NCBI GenBank assembly: GCA_024220505.1
Contig: JAKZZE010000035.1
Coordinates: 186,001-250,000, forward strand
DNA from: Rhizopus arrhizus
Lineage: Eukaryota > Mucoromycota > Mucoromycetes > Mucorales > Rhizopodaceae
Length of the DNA: 64,000 nt
Direction: 5' to 3'
Shown: positions 20,887 to 31,628 of the stretch, piece by piece
Numbering within the stretch: the first letter of the stretch is position 1
Layout: the number at the start of each line of letters is the position of its first letter
Program-made: the position numbers and the translations under genes
The notes under the pieces: generated by a model
Told to the model about the DNA's origin: nothing
The model's database searches: none
Seen by the model: the letters and a program-made list of their open reading frames with translations, nothing else

Positions 20887-23800
20887 TTAACGTCTTGATC
20901 TCTTGCTTCTACTGTGATGATCACGAGTAGGAACGGTACGTTTAGGTAGTCTTGCTTTCTTTGAGACAGCAGTATTGTTACCTGCTTGACGACGAGCCCA
21001 ATATGTTTCAATTGAAGATCGATCATCGAAGCTAGAAGTAGGTTCCCAAGTGTAATCTGTAGGATCATCGTATCCTTTCCAATGAACAAGATACTGGTAA
21101 TTACCTGGAGTTCCTTTGTGTTGTATAATTGCTTGAATCTCATAATGTTGGCCATCGATTGATTCTGCACTTTTATTACTGGGTAATGCAATAAGTTTTA
21201 AGTGTGAAGTGGGTACATCTCTTGATAAGAGGTTATTTTGTTTATCAACTAATATGTAACTGCCATTAGTTGTCATTCCACTTATGTAAAAAGGTCCTTC
21301 ATAATGCGGATCAGTTTTGTTTTCCTTGTTCACATTTTTAATCATGACTTCACTATGGAGTGGAAACGGTGTATGAACGATTTTGTTTGTTTTCATAAAA
21401 TATGCATTGTCTACATCCTGAGTTTCCTTAATGCGTTTAGCCAGAGCAGGGATAACAACTTCGGTAGCATATTTAAGTCTGTTTTCTATTGCTTTAGAAT
21501 CTACAGCATCACTTCTAAGAGTGGGTTTAATATGAGAATAATCTTTCATATCATTTGGTACTTTATTGAAGATTACTGTGTATGGTCTACTCTTATGAAG
21601 TCTGGAATATTTCAGATTCATAGCATATTGGGTTGCAGGTACATATAGATCCCAATCTTCTTTTCTTCCTTGTAACTGTTTAACGATAGTCTTTTTAGCA
21701 ATTCCTACAAATGCTTCATTGACTGAGTTACCAAGGGGATTAAAAGGGTTAGACACTCTCTTATCGATACCACTGTTATTAATAAGTTCAGTAACGATGG
21801 TAGCAGTAAACTCTTTTCCGTTATCACTAGCGATGACCTTAGGCCAGCCGAATGTACAGAAGATATCAACAAGCTGTGTGGCAATAGTAAGAGCTTGTTT
21901 ATCAGGAATGGCTTTCAAGATAGTAAAGCGAGAAAATAAATCAACCATGACAAGAAGGAAATTATTTCCGCTCGTAGATGTTATATTAAAAGTGCCGAGG
22001 TCCATAACCCAATGATCTAGAGGTCCGTCAGGTAGGATACTTCTAGGGGGATGATAACCTGTTTTGGCAATGTTAAACATTTTGCATTCATGACAATTGG
22101 ATATGACATCCTGAATATCTTGACGTAAATTAGTCCAGTGAAGATTATCACCATGAATGGTTTGTTCTATGGCTTTAATTCCGTAATGACCTAATAAGTG
22201 AGCCTTCAATATTATATCTTTTCTTTCCTCAGGAGGAGGTGTGATATAATCTTCATATTGCAAAGCGCGATGCAATAAGGGTTTTGATAATGATAATGGT
22301 GTTGCAGAAGTGACTGCATATGTTTGTGTTTCATAACTTTTAGATTTTTCTTTAAAAGTTGGTTTTCTTTTTTCTTTTTCTTTACCACGGATATTGTAGA
22401 TGGCAACATTGTTGACATTGTTACCCCCCTCCAGTTTATTGTCATCTGGGAATAAACGACTAAGTGCGTCTGGGATAATATTCTTAATGCCAGGACAATG
22501 AACAATATCAAATGAATATTCGAAAATTGTTTCAAACCAAACAAGCATGGCAGCATTTGGAACAACTTGCTTCTTGATATAAATCAAGGCTTTATGATCA
22601 GTTGTCAAGGTAAAATGACGGTTGTATAACCATTTATTATATCTCTCAAACATGAATACAATCGCTAACAACTCTCGTTTGTTTGTATGATAACGACGTT
22701 CGGTAGGGGAAAGAGATCTTGCAGCAAAGGCGTTATATTTAATGTCTTGGTCGATGACTTGATAAACGACACCGCCGATACCATAAGCACTAGCATCTGT
22801 TGCAACGTAGAATGGGTACTTAAGGTCAGGAATGTGAATAACTGGGGCATTCACTAAGGCATCCTTAATGTTACGAAAACTGCATTCATGGGTTTCATTC
22901 CAAATTCCTTTTAAAGAATTAAGAGATCGCAACCGGTCAAGTGGAGCAGTCAAACGAGAAAACATTGGTAAACTATTACGGAAATAGTTTGCAAACCCAA
23001 GAAAACTCATGACTTGTCTACCAGTTTTAGGTGTGGGCCAAGAATGTATATTTGTCAGTTTACGTTGATCAGGGATTAGAGAACCATTGTTACCAATAGT
23101 CCATCCGAGAATATTTACACAACTTTGTGCAAAATGCGTCTTTTCAACATTAATAATTAAATTTGCAGCAGTAAGACGTTTCAACACTTCACGGACATAC
23201 TCAATATGTTGATTCATGTCACCAGAGCTGAAGACACATAGATCATCAATATAGAGTGCAGTGTAAGGAAGATCTGCGAACAAATTTGTAAGAACACGCT
23301 GTACAATGTTACCGGTACTTGTCAAGCCAAAAGGACAATGACGAAATTGATACTGCATACCAGTAAATGGATGAGTAAATGCGGTTTTGGGTCTATCAGA
23401 TTCTTGGATAAGAAAACGATGAAAGCATGCTCGTATGTCGAAGGTAGTGAATATAGTAGCAGAACCCATACGTTGATGAAGATCGCTGATTAGAGGTAAA
23501 GGCATTCTATCAACATTCTTTACAAGTTGGTTAAGCAGACGTGGATCAATAACTGCTCTTTTCTTAGTGTATAATCCGTTGACATCCTTTTTTCCAACAA
23601 GAAAAATAGGGTTATTGAAGCGAGTATTGGAAGGAGCAGGTTCAATGACACAATCATCCAACCAAGTTTGAATTTGGTCTTCCATGATCTTTCTATTAGC
23701 AATAGCAATATCGGGTTGTCTTCGATAAGCAAAGGCATTGGGTTCAGTATCAAGAGTGATGATAGCACCAGGTAAATTACAATGAGAAGACATGGGGATA

Positions 23801-25944
23801 CTCGTATTAGCATCTAACAAAGGTTGAATAGTGCTCATCAAACGTTGTCTTTCCTGCATAGTGCCAACAGGAGTTTCATTTGGCTTATAATCATCAGGGT
23901 TAACTGGATCAGGTATTTTAGGAATATTAGACTTTAACCAAGAAGTGGCTAATCCTGTTAAACCTATTCTTAGTTTAGGCAAAATGTCAAGTCCTAAACA
24001 AATGGGAACATCACTGCTAAAATCAAACACTTCAAATTCATATGACAAACGGATTTGGTTATAATAAACAGTAAGATTTATTATGCCTAACCGGCTTACA
24101 GTACTTGAACTATTATGTCCTAACTTGATCGATCCTGGATTAGGTGTTGGAACTAAACCAAGTGTCGAACAGAACGAAGGAGACACACACGAAAAAGACG
24201 AACCGGTATCAATCATGGCCCATGTTTTGATGTGCTCTATAATAATAGGAACATAAAGCGTATTAGTGTTTGAAGGCGATTTAGAAAAGATGTGATGTGT
24301 AATGTACTTACAGGCCTGAGCAGCTTCAGCCACAGTAAGGGCTTCCGCAACATCAATGTCCATATCATCCGACGAATCGGGAACAGGAACAACGGGACCA
24401 GCAGCATCAGTCTTGCGACCGGAAGAAGCATCACTACTACTCGAAGCAGCAGTGGCAGAAGAGCCAACAGAAACAGAAACATCGTTACCAGAAGAGGCAA
24501 CGGAAGACAAGGAAGAAGCAGGGGATCGACTCATTGCTCGAAACATGTGAGAAGATCCGGCAGAATCGTCAGCCAAGGAACCGGTTGAACGACCCTTTCC
24601 TTTGCATCGGTGACCAGGACGCCAGTTGTCAGCACCACAAGAGCGGCACGGACGTCCCAAACCGGAAGGTTGGTTTCTTGGATTCCACTGGGAGGCAGCA
24701 GAACCAGAGGAGACATCAACTTGGGTAGAACCCGAAGAAGGAGAAGAAGAGGAAGCTTTCTTCATAGCACGACATTCATCATTGCTATGGGTGGTAGTCT
24801 TGTGGAATCTGCAATACTTCCTAGAAGCCTGCGGATAAGGTGCAGAACGAACAGCAGAACCAGAGACAAAAGCAGAAGATTTCTTTCGACCAGAAGAAGA
24901 AGAGTCATTGACCATTGAAGGGCCAGCAGAAGTGTGAGCAGCGTTAGCCACTTTACGAACTTTGTACAGCGAATGGTACAAGGTCTTGGCCAACTTGACA
25001 ACGTAGTCGACCGATTCTTTTTCCGCGTCCGTACAATTGGCTAAGGACACGACCACCTTCTTGTAGATGTCGGCCTGAAGACCGATCAAAAAGCAACGAG
25101 TCAAGACACAGCGATCTTGGATCTGTGCCAAGCGACGAAGGTTGTTGAAACGTTCAACGTACTGGTCAACAGTTTCAGCAGCAGTCATGGAGATGCGTAA
25201 CAACTCCGTTGTAGACGTGGCTTTTTCTTCAGCCGATCCAACACCATAATGGCTAGTAAAAGCCTTTTTGAACTGACTCCACGTATGGACATCCTCTTTT
25301 TCTTGGTACTCATCAAGCCAAGTACGTTGACTCGATGACAAGCAAGGAGGGAGAAGACGAAGCCAGTGCTGATCAAGGTCAAGACCATGTGCGAACATTA
25401 CGTCCTGAAATTTTTTCAAGCAGTGCTTGACATCCACAGAGACAGGGGCAGATGGGTCAAAGACCGCACCCTTCCACTGCATGAGGGGTAGGTTTGGAGG
25501 TACAACATTCAAGGCTGCAGGAGCAACCTTAGGTGAACCAGTCCAAGCGGTAGGAACAGCATGGTTCATGGCTCGCTGGAGGAGATCCCTAGTATGAACT
25601 AGTCTCTCCAGATCCTTGGAGCAGGCTTCGTACTTAGCGCGCACCATGCTATCTTCCTCTGACTCAGGCGTCGTAGAAAGAAGACGAACAGACAAGTTAA
25701 GAATAACTTGGGTGGCACCGATGATGGTGGAATCCAACTCTTCAATAGAAGAATGGATGGATGGAGCTGCGATTCTAGGTTCAAGAGAACCAGATGAAAC
25801 TGCGGAAGTGGTCATTCCAGAGGACTCTGCCTCTGAAGATAAGGTAGAAACATCTGACATACGACGAGCGTTATCAGGATAAGTTTTGGCATTACTACTG
25901 GAAGAACCAGCAGCAGCAGAGTTAAAGTCATTTGTGTTTGACAT
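20887..25944 (-). CDS. Gag-Pol polyprotein of Ty3/Gypsy chromovirus, intact
   Basis: 1,685 residues in one frame. Order: gag capsid region (about 130-330), zinc knuckle CRSCGADNWRPGHRC (about 430), aspartic protease DTGSS (about 576), reverse transcriptase with YIDD (about 900), RNase H VATDASAYGIGG, integrase zinc region (HLLGHYG..CHECK), integrase core with D in VMDLG, D in ASDNGKEF and a following E in NEAF, and a C-terminal chromodomain (VHWKGYDDPTDYTWEP, about 1610-1650). The gene replicates the element through RNA and inserts the cDNA; the chromodomain probably targets chromatin. No inactivating change is seen, so this copy could be active. Confidence 0.97.
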   Translation of the reverse strand: MSNTNDFNSAAAGSSSSNAKTYPDNARRMSDVSTLSSEAESSGMTTSAVSSGSLEPRIAAPSIHSSIEELDSTIIGATQVILNLSVRLLSTTPESEEDSMVRAKYEACSKDLERLVHTRDLLQRAMNHAVPTAWTGSPKVAPAALNVVPPNLPLMQWKGAVFDPSAPVSVDVKHCLKKFQDVMFAHGLDLDQHWLRLLPPCLSSSQRTWLDEYQEKEDVHTWSQFKKAFTSHYGVGSAEEKATSTTELLRISMTAAETVDQYVERFNNLRRLAQIQDRCVLTRCFLIGLQADIYKKVVVSLANCTDAEKESVDYVVKLAKTLYHSLYKVRKVANAAHTSAGPSMVNDSSSSGRKKSSAFVSGSAVRSAPYPQASRKYCRFHKTTTHSNDECRAMKKASSSSPSSGSTQVDVSSGSAASQWNPRNQPSGLGRPCRSCGADNWRPGHRCKGKGRSTGSLADDSAGSSHMFRAMSRSPASSLSSVASSGNDVSVSVGSSATAASSSSDASSGRKTDAAGPVVPVPDSSDDMDIDVAEALTVAEAAQACKYITHHIFSKSPSNTNTLYVPIIIEHIKTWAMIDTGSSFSCVSPSFCSTLGLVPTPNPGSIKLGHNSSSTVSRLGIINLTVYYNQIRLSYEFEVFDFSSDVPICLGLDILPKLRIGLTGLATSWLKSNIPKIPDPVNPDDYKPNETPVGTMQERQRLMSTIQPLLDANTSIPMSSHCNLPGAIITLDTEPNAFAYRRQPDIAIANRKIMEDQIQTWLDDCVIEPAPSNTRFNNPIFLVGKKDVNGLYTKKRAVIDPRLLNQLVKNVDRMPLPLISDLHQRMGSATIFTTFDIRACFHRFLIQESDRPKTAFTHPFTGMQYQFRHCPFGLTSTGNIVQRVLTNLFADLPYTALYIDDLCVFSSGDMNQHIEYVREVLKRLTAANLIINVEKTHFAQSCVNILGWTIGNNGSLIPDQRKLTNIHSWPTPKTGRQVMSFLGFANYFRNSLPMFSRLTAPLDRLRSLNSLKGIWNETHECSFRNIKDALVNAPVIHIPDLKYPFYVATDASAYGIGGVVYQVIDQDIKYNAFAARSLSPTERRYHTNKRELLAIVFMFERYNKWLYNRHFTLTTDHKALIYIKKQVVPNAAMLVWFETIFEYSFDIVHCPGIKNIIPDALSRLFPDDNKLEGGNNVNNVAIYNIRGKEKEKRKPTFKEKSKSYETQTYAVTSATPLSLSKPLLHRALQYEDYITPPPEERKDIILKAHLLGHYGIKAIEQTIHGDNLHWTNLRQDIQDVISNCHECKMFNIAKTGYHPPRSILPDGPLDHWVMDLGTFNITSTSGNNFLLVMVDLFSRFTILKAIPDKQALTIATQLVDIFCTFGWPKVIASDNGKEFTATIVTELINNSGIDKRVSNPFNPLGNSVNEAFVGIAKKTIVKQLQGRKEDWDLYVPATQYAMNLKYSRLHKSRPYTVIFNKVPNDMKDYSHIKPTLRSDAVDSKAIENRLKYATEVVIPALAKRIKETQDVDNAYFMKTNKIVHTPFPLHSEVMIKNVNKENKTDPHYEGPFYISGMTTNGSYILVDKQNNLLSRDVPTSHLKLIALPSNKSAESIDGQHYEIQAIIQHKGTPGNYQYLVHWKGYDDPTDYTWEPTSSFDDRSSIETYWARRQAGNNTAVSKKARLPKRTVPTRDHHSRSKRSRR

Positions 25945-26020
25945 ATTGGTAAGGTAGGTAGTAATAATAAAAAAAGGGTTGTTTTAAAAATAAAGTCAAT
26001 AAAGAATTCACAAAAAAAAA

Positions 26021-26443
26021 TGTTTTGCCAAGTATTAAAATAAGAGACAAAAACTAAAAAGACAATAGTTGTGAAACTAAAGATTATATGTTGCTTTATT
26101 AATAAAAACATTTGAGGCTATTTATACTTTTTGGATGTCTGGATCTTTACCGCTATTTCAATTGATCGGTTAAAAGAATAATGTGGGAAGGATGGGAAGA
26201 TAAAGGAAAGATAGTAGATAATCAATAGCCGCTGTCTTCTTGACGAATCAAGGGACAATGAAGTAGATAAATTATTGATCTAACGATAATTATCGAATAA
26301 AGTTGGATTGAACTGCCGTTGTTATAATCAGGTTCCGATATAGTCGTGGGAACACCGATAGAGACAACAGGGCAAAGTTGGCTATTGCGGAGATCTCTCG
26401 TTTATCCATGAATGTTCACTTTACTAGTTGTGTGGATACAACA
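26021..26443 (-). repeat. 5' LTR of Gypsy family 1
   Basis: 423 bp, reads the same as the 3' LTR. On its outer side it joins the middle of a Tc1 transposase gene (PIEHVW region). Confidence 0.95.
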
Positions 26444-27683
26444 CCATACATGTTCAATAGGATTAAGATCTGGACTTTGTGATGGCCAATCGTCAATGTA
26501 AACCATGCCACTATCTTTCATCCACTGCGTTGTGGACTTTGATCGATGTTTAGGATCATTGTCGTGCTGAAATACCGATGTTTTCCAATTCAGACCATAG
26601 TACTCCATGGTGCCCTTCAGACTTGTACCAAGAATTTCTTGGTATAGCTCTGAATTCATGGTACCATCATAGACCTGACATGCGTATCCAGGCCCTGCGC
26701 TGGTTATACAACCCCATAACATGAGACCACCGCCTCCATGCTTCACAGTAACGTCGATATGGTGGGGCTGTAAACGATCGCATTTTTTTTCCAATAATAT
26801 TTGCAACCATCAGAGCCCCAAATGTTAATTTTGGTCTCATCAGAAAAGATCACACGTCGCCAATCATATACTGTCCAATATTGATGCTTTTTGGCCCATG
26901 CCAATCGAGCCTTCTTGTGTTTTTCAGTCAATAAAGGCTTCTTCTTTTTGATCTCAGCATAAATTTCAACTGAATGTAAAACATTGATGGCCGATTGATA
27001 CTACATAGGGTGTCCAAGCTCCTCCAACTTCATTTGCACATCCTTGGCAGTCTTCAAATAACCCGTGAGTACTTGTCTCTTGATGTATAGACGCGTTGAT
27101 TCTGTCACAATGCTCGGTCTACCTCCACTTTTACGTATTCTATTATGCATCCACTTATTTGCATACCTATTAACGGTATTTCTATGCACTCCAACTCGTT
27201 TCCCAATGACTGTAGGGTCAACGTTACCTTCTAATAGTGCTTTGATACTGTTTTGAACATCGGATGGAAGCGTTTTGGGCATTTCTAATGATGAATGGAC
27301 ACTGGCGATGTATGATGCGTTTGGGTAAAGTAGGAAAGAAAAAAAAAGGGAAATAATTGTAAAAAAGCTTATTTTAAGGTCCCCAGTGTGACTAGATACT
27401 CCACAGACTAATTTAAATCTCCCGGAAAGGCCTCAGTCCGGGCATATCATATCAAACCCACTTTTATTTTAAAAGTCAAAAAACTGCACCAACCGACCTC
27501 CGCTTTTTTCTGGACGCGCTTTAAGTGTATACTCAGCGTCTGCCTTTGAAAGTTTTGTCAATAAATCATAATAGTATTAACTTTGTTTGGTTCAAGTTTC
27601 AGAATGTTTGCTGTAAAACTGACAGACCTGTGCTCTTATTTCCGAAAAATTAGGTTAGGTTGGTGCAGTTTTTTGACCCACTG
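26444..27683 (-). mobile_element. Truncated Tc1 element (family of 9731-11366)
   Basis: Carries the N-terminal two thirds of the transposase and the 5' TIR, ending CACTG at 27683 with TA. The other end is cut off by the Gypsy LTR at the point matching about 10127. It shares the nonsense codon and the A-run frameshift with the copy at 9.7-11.4 kb. It had inserted at a TA inside another Tc1 copy, whose end follows. Confidence 0.92.
26446..27282 (-). pseudogene. Truncated Tc1 transposase
   Basis: Starts MPKTLPSDVQNSIK at 27282, has TAG after EELGHPM (about 26998-27000), reopens through the FSDETK motif, has the same one-base loss in the A-run near 26781, and is open again until it meets the LTR. 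The C-terminal E of the catalytic triad lies right at the break. It cannot be functional. Confidence 0.88.
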
Positions 27684-27800
27684 TAACATAATGTATATTT
27701 TGGACTGTCTTTCAGATGGTATATACCACAAAAGTCGCAGACATATGACGGAGATAGAATGTTGATTTTAATTTTTGTGCACCAGTTTTGTCTGCTACTG
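27684..27800 (-). mobile_element. Terminal fragment of the palindrome-family Tc1 element
   Basis: Matches 18168-18286 with a few differences and ends with the TIR (TCTGCTACTG) followed by TA. See 20098-20237 for the other part of what is probably the same copy. Confidence 0.85.
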
Positions 27801-27802
27801 TA

Positions 27803-28051
27803 GCACTTCGTGCTATGTACGGTAAACAGCCACACAATTTATACCGTACTACCTCGGACCCTAAATCGTATTATTATATTCTAAGACGTAGTTTGTATTG
27901 AATTGGCTCTCTCTCTCGTCCTTACTCAATAAAGAGGTTCAAGAGACTCATCGATTATTTGATTTATTTGTTAATTTTATTAATCGAGAGAAACAACACG
28001 CCTATTCCACAATACATCCCCTTCTTGAGCCAATGTTGTTTCATTGCATTC

Positions 28052-28083
<32 letters not shown>

Positions 28084-28860
28084 GTCTGAGGTTAATGTCC
28101 AATAAGTTGGTAGTTGATAATTGTGCCTCGCTGCAAAGGCGTCTATCTTTAGTCTGCCCCATTGCTGTTGGATCGTGTTGAATATCTGTTTTGGAATGGC
28201 TGATTCGTAAAATGGTTGTTTGACTCGACTCAATTTGTCCACTCGAGTGTTGAGAACTCCTGGAATGTGTTGATAAATAACTTTGATGTTGTGGTAGTTG
28301 CATAATTCTTGTATTTGAACTGCTAGTTCCTGGAGAAAAACTGAAGTCGTTTTACCCGACTTTGTCGTATATTTCAAGGCGGTCCGATTGTCCGAGTAGA
28401 TCTTGATGTTGGAGGTTTCGCATTTTGATGCGTGTTGTTGGAGTGCAAAAAGGATTGTCTTCAACTCTCGAACGTTTATCGACTGTAATTTCTCCTCCGG
28501 TCTCCAAAATCCTGAGGCTGTTACTAGGGGCGAGCTGATCCTCCATCCGCCGTCCGAAGCATCGACGTGGATCACTGTTTGTGGAGCAGATACTGTGATT
28601 GTCTGGATTGGAAGGCCATTCTTTTACGTTACAAACGTTTCCCACCAATGAAGTTCTTCTAGGCTGGTATAAGATAAGTTGCAAATTGTTTCCCAATTCT
28701 AATGTGATGCTTGGAGGGATCTCGCCAGATCCCGTTATAGGTAGCGAATGTGTAGTAGACTTCCCCAATAGCTGGTATTTGTCGTGTTTGGTCATTAATG
28801 ATGTCTTTATTTATTATTTTATTATTGATCTCAGTCCAGCCTACGTCAGACTATACAATT
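27803..28860 (-). pseudogene. DIRS-type retrotransposon fragment (RNase H region)
   Basis: The clearest part is 27964-28575, with VDASDGGWRISS, SINVRELKTILFAL, IYSDNRTALKYTTKSG and HIPGVLNTRVDKLSR, the order seen in DIRS/Ngaro pol proteins with RNase H and a following WG..IDAFAARHNYQLP block. Upstream (28576-28795) the frame breaks with a TAA near 28627 (FVT*KNG), so it is degenerate. A (CTG)10 run near 28052-28082 encodes poly-Ala near its end. No tyrosine recombinase gene or terminal repeats remain in the window. Confidence 0.85.
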
Positions 28861-29035
28861 AATAGTCAGACGATATTGTTATGTTCTGGTAAAGTAGTTA
28901 AGGAATAAAAATAAAACCAAAGAATACTTTTTGAGACTGAACTTTATTTAAGACAATCTTGATTGTTAAAAAGAAATCATTACAAAGTCTACTATTTATA
29001 TTCTTCTATCAGTTGGCGGGTAAATGAGTAGTTAT
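28861..29035. other. AT-rich unassigned DNA
   Basis: About 175 bp with no coding potential. Together with 29699-29969 it was one continuous sequence before the solo LTR inserted. Confidence 0.5.
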
Positions 29036-29698
29036 TGTTTAGGAAAGGGGAGTTTTAGGTAAATATAATATAGCAATCAAAGATAAAGAAATACTGTTAG
29101 AGCTTGGTATCTCTTTATTAAGTTAAGATAACTATGATTAGATTCAAAAAAAAAATCTACATGTAAAAAGTGAGAGTATTTATAGACATGATACGCATAA
29201 AGAATTAGGACAGATTTATAATCAATTTGACAGAATAGATAGTTACTATTTCTAATTATTAGTTTAGCCTGTTCCTAGCTTGTATTGTCAATTATGCTAT
29301 TGGGATGGTTTCAGATAACTCTGGATAAAGGACTATTTAAGGAGACGGTACGGATGAATATAAAGACCTTTAGTTCCGTGATTGGATATCATTGCTAACA
29401 ATAATATCTCAGTCAGGATAAATGTTTTCATGACTAATGATGATCCGATAAGTAATCGTCATTCCCTATTCAACATGTTCATATTATCAATAAACTATAT
29501 TAGAACCATGTCATCCTATTTGACTATGTGAAGTTAATATGATTAAAGCTTAATATAAAAATCTAATCAAAGTATTTTATTGATCTGTGTTGGGAATAAT
29601 GTTATAAATGATTCCAAGTTATGCCAGCATACTATTTAGGATCATATCTGATTCCTTTTACTAAAATAAAGTGACTATAATCTTATGTATCCTTAACA
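29036..29698. mobile_element. Solo LTR of a third family, with GTTAT target duplication
   Basis: 663 bp, TGTTTAGGAAAGGGG to ATCCTTAACA, flanked by GTTAT on both sides (29031-29035, 29699-29703). A near-identical copy lies at 38391-39054. The TG..CA ends, duplication and size fit an LTR; the parent element is not in this window, so superfamily is unknown. Confidence 0.88.
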
Positions 29699-29969
29699 GT
29701 TATGAACGTAGATCCAATAATTGACATGTTTGATTGAAGAATGATCACTGAATCGATTATGAAAATTTTTAATTAGTTGTTTTTATAGATCTTATTGTTC
29801 TTTAACTGATCTGGGATAATTGTCCCGTCTTCATTGATAGGAAAGATCTATTTATATGAAATGCCTCCAGTCAGATCAAAGTTGACTAGGTACCTGATCC
29901 ATTATTATTCATTTACAGAAATGATGAATAGTAATGGTCATGACTTATTTATTGTTCATGTTTACTTTA
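29699..29969. other. AT-rich unassigned DNA
   Basis: No coding potential seen. It separates the solo LTR from the intact Tc1 element. Confidence 0.5.
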
Positions 29970-29971
29970 TA

Positions 29972-31626
29972 CAGTGACTCCCAAAAGTGTCCCAATGTTT
30001 TGTAATTTTGTCTTTCACTGTCATTGGTGCTATTGCTGTTTGCATAAAATATGTCTTGTTGTACCTCATTTGAAAGCTACGGTAGTGTAGATGCACGTGG
30101 TACAAGTTACGTCTAAATTGATGTAGCGCAGGCGGAGATAAAGCATATACAAAACGAGCGGTGCATTGGGACACTTTTGGGAGCATATTGAAAAAATCGG
30201 AATCTCTTTATTTATTTATTATTAATAGTCTGTCCAATGCCCTTTGTTCTAAATACACTTTTGTATACGTTGTGGCATACTTTCTATAACTTTTTGACAC
30301 TCTTCCGGCTTCATAAGGTCGTGCCAAGCCTTAGTCACACGTTCATAAAGCTCGTTCATGCCTTTTGGTGCAGTTTCATAGTCATTAAGTCTCCTTTTCA
30401 ACAATGACCACATATTTTCGATAGGGTTTAAGTCTGGAGATTGTGCAGGCCATTGTAAAACAGTACAAGATTGTTTTTGAAGGTACTCCTTTACTACTTT
30501 TGATGTATGCTTAGGGTCGTTGTCATGCTGGAAAATCACCTGGTGACGTTCGAAGCCTAATCTATTGACACCATACTCAATTGTACGCTCTAGTTCATCC
30601 TCCAAAATCTCTTTATACAATTCTTTTTCCATATTACCATTGATTTTGCACATCCAACCGACTCCAGCATAGGTAATAGCACTCCACAACATAATACTGC
30701 CTCCACCGTGTTTAACAGTCATCTTCACGTGATGGGATTTCAGGCTTTGTCCTGATCGAATCCATGCCCAGGTGCGTCCATCCGAATTAAATCTATTAAT
30801 TTTTGTTTCGTCTGACCAAATAACACGCTTCCAGTCATCGATTATCCAGTCCTTGTGAGCAACGCACCAAGAAAGTCTGTTGCGGATATTCTTCGCGCTG
30901 AGCAATGGCTTCTTTGGCTTCTCAATCGCACCTAAGCCTGCCTTCCGAAGGGCTCTACGAACTGTTTTGACACCTACTTTCTTTCCGATATCGTTTTCAA
31001 AGCATTCGGCAACCTTCACAGCAATTGGAACACGATTTTTGGTGACCTGGCGTACACAGTAACGTTCATCGGCTGCAGACAACACCTTGGGTCGACCTAT
31101 GTTTGGCTTCATAACACCAGCGCAATGGGTTTTTCGTAGTCTCCCAACAGTACCCTTGCTTAAACCCGTCAATTCTTCCACCTTCCGAACCGAATTATCT
31201 TGTTTAAGGAGAGAAATAGCTTGAAATACCATATCTTGGGGGACTTGTTTCATATTGAGATTTAATGAGCGAGTTATAGCAGAGTAGGAGCTTAAAACTA
31301 CAGCAAATGATAATTTGGACATCAGATATGTTTGCGACGCTAATATATGCAGTTTGGTGATTACATGCAAGTTGTGGGTGGATATTTTGTAGATATTCCG
31401 ATTTTTTCAATATGCTCCCAAAAGTGTCCCAATGCACCGCTCGTTTTGTATATGCTTTATCTCCGCCTGCGCTACATCAATTTAGACGTAACTTGTACCA
31501 CGTGCATCTACACTACCGTAGCTTTCAAATGAGGTACAACAAGACATATTTTATGCAAACAGCAATAGCACCAATGACAGTGAAAGACAAAATTACAAAA
31601 CATTGGGACACTTTTGGGAGTCACTG
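29972..31626 (-). mobile_element. Intact Tc1/mariner element with 232-bp terminal inverted repeats
   Basis: 1,655 bp with TA on both sides (29970-29971, 31627-31628). TIRs run 29972-30203 and 31395-31626 and read as perfect matches. Each TIR starts CAGTGACTCCCAAAAGTGTC and contains CTCCCAAAAGTGTCCCAATG again in reverse near its inner end (about 30161-30183), so each end is a foldback. Matching TIRs and an open transposase suggest a recent, possibly autonomous copy. Confidence 0.96.
30249..31253 (-). CDS. Tc1-family transposase (DD34E), intact
   Basis: About 334 residues from MKQVPQDMVFQ; upstream in-frame codons are TIR-derived, so the ATG at 31253 is preferred. HTH region SVRKVEELTGLSKGTVGRLR and a GRPKV hook. 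Catalytic D in VIWSDETKINRF, D in IFQHDNDPKH and E in DLNPIENMW, with 34 residues between the last two. No stop or frameshift. It shares less sequence with the other Tc1 transposases here than those at 9.4-12 kb share with each other. Confidence 0.93.
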   Translation of the reverse strand: MKQVPQDMVFQAISLLKQDNSVRKVEELTGLSKGTVGRLRKTHCAGVMKPNIGRPKVLSAADERYCVRQVTKNRVPIAVKVAECFENDIGKKVGVKTVRRALRKAGLGAIEKPKKPLLSAKNIRNRLSWCVAHKDWIIDDWKRVIWSDETKINRFNSDGRTWAWIRSGQSLKSHHVKMTVKHGGGSIMLWSAITYAGVGWMCKINGNMEKELYKEILEDELERTIEYGVNRLGFERHQVIFQHDNDPKHTSKVVKEYLQKQSCTVLQWPAQSPDLNPIENMWSLLKRRLNDYETAPKGMNELYERVTKAWHDLMKPEECQKVIESMPQRIQKCI

Positions 31627-31628
31627 TA

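Larger units (their letters stand above)
20238..26443 (-). mobile_element. Full-length Ty3/Gypsy chromovirus, family 1
   Basis: 6,206 bp with 423-bp LTRs at 20238-20660 and 26021-26443 that appear identical, indicating recent insertion or conversion. The LTR in sense orientation runs TGTTGTATCC to CAAAACA. A polypurine tract (AGAAGGGGGCAA) abuts the 3' LTR at about 20661-20672. No clear tRNA primer site follows the 5' LTR, which is next to a T-run. One uninterrupted polyprotein lies inside. Five-base flanks differ (ATTGT versus CCATA), so there is no target duplication. Confidence 0.95.
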
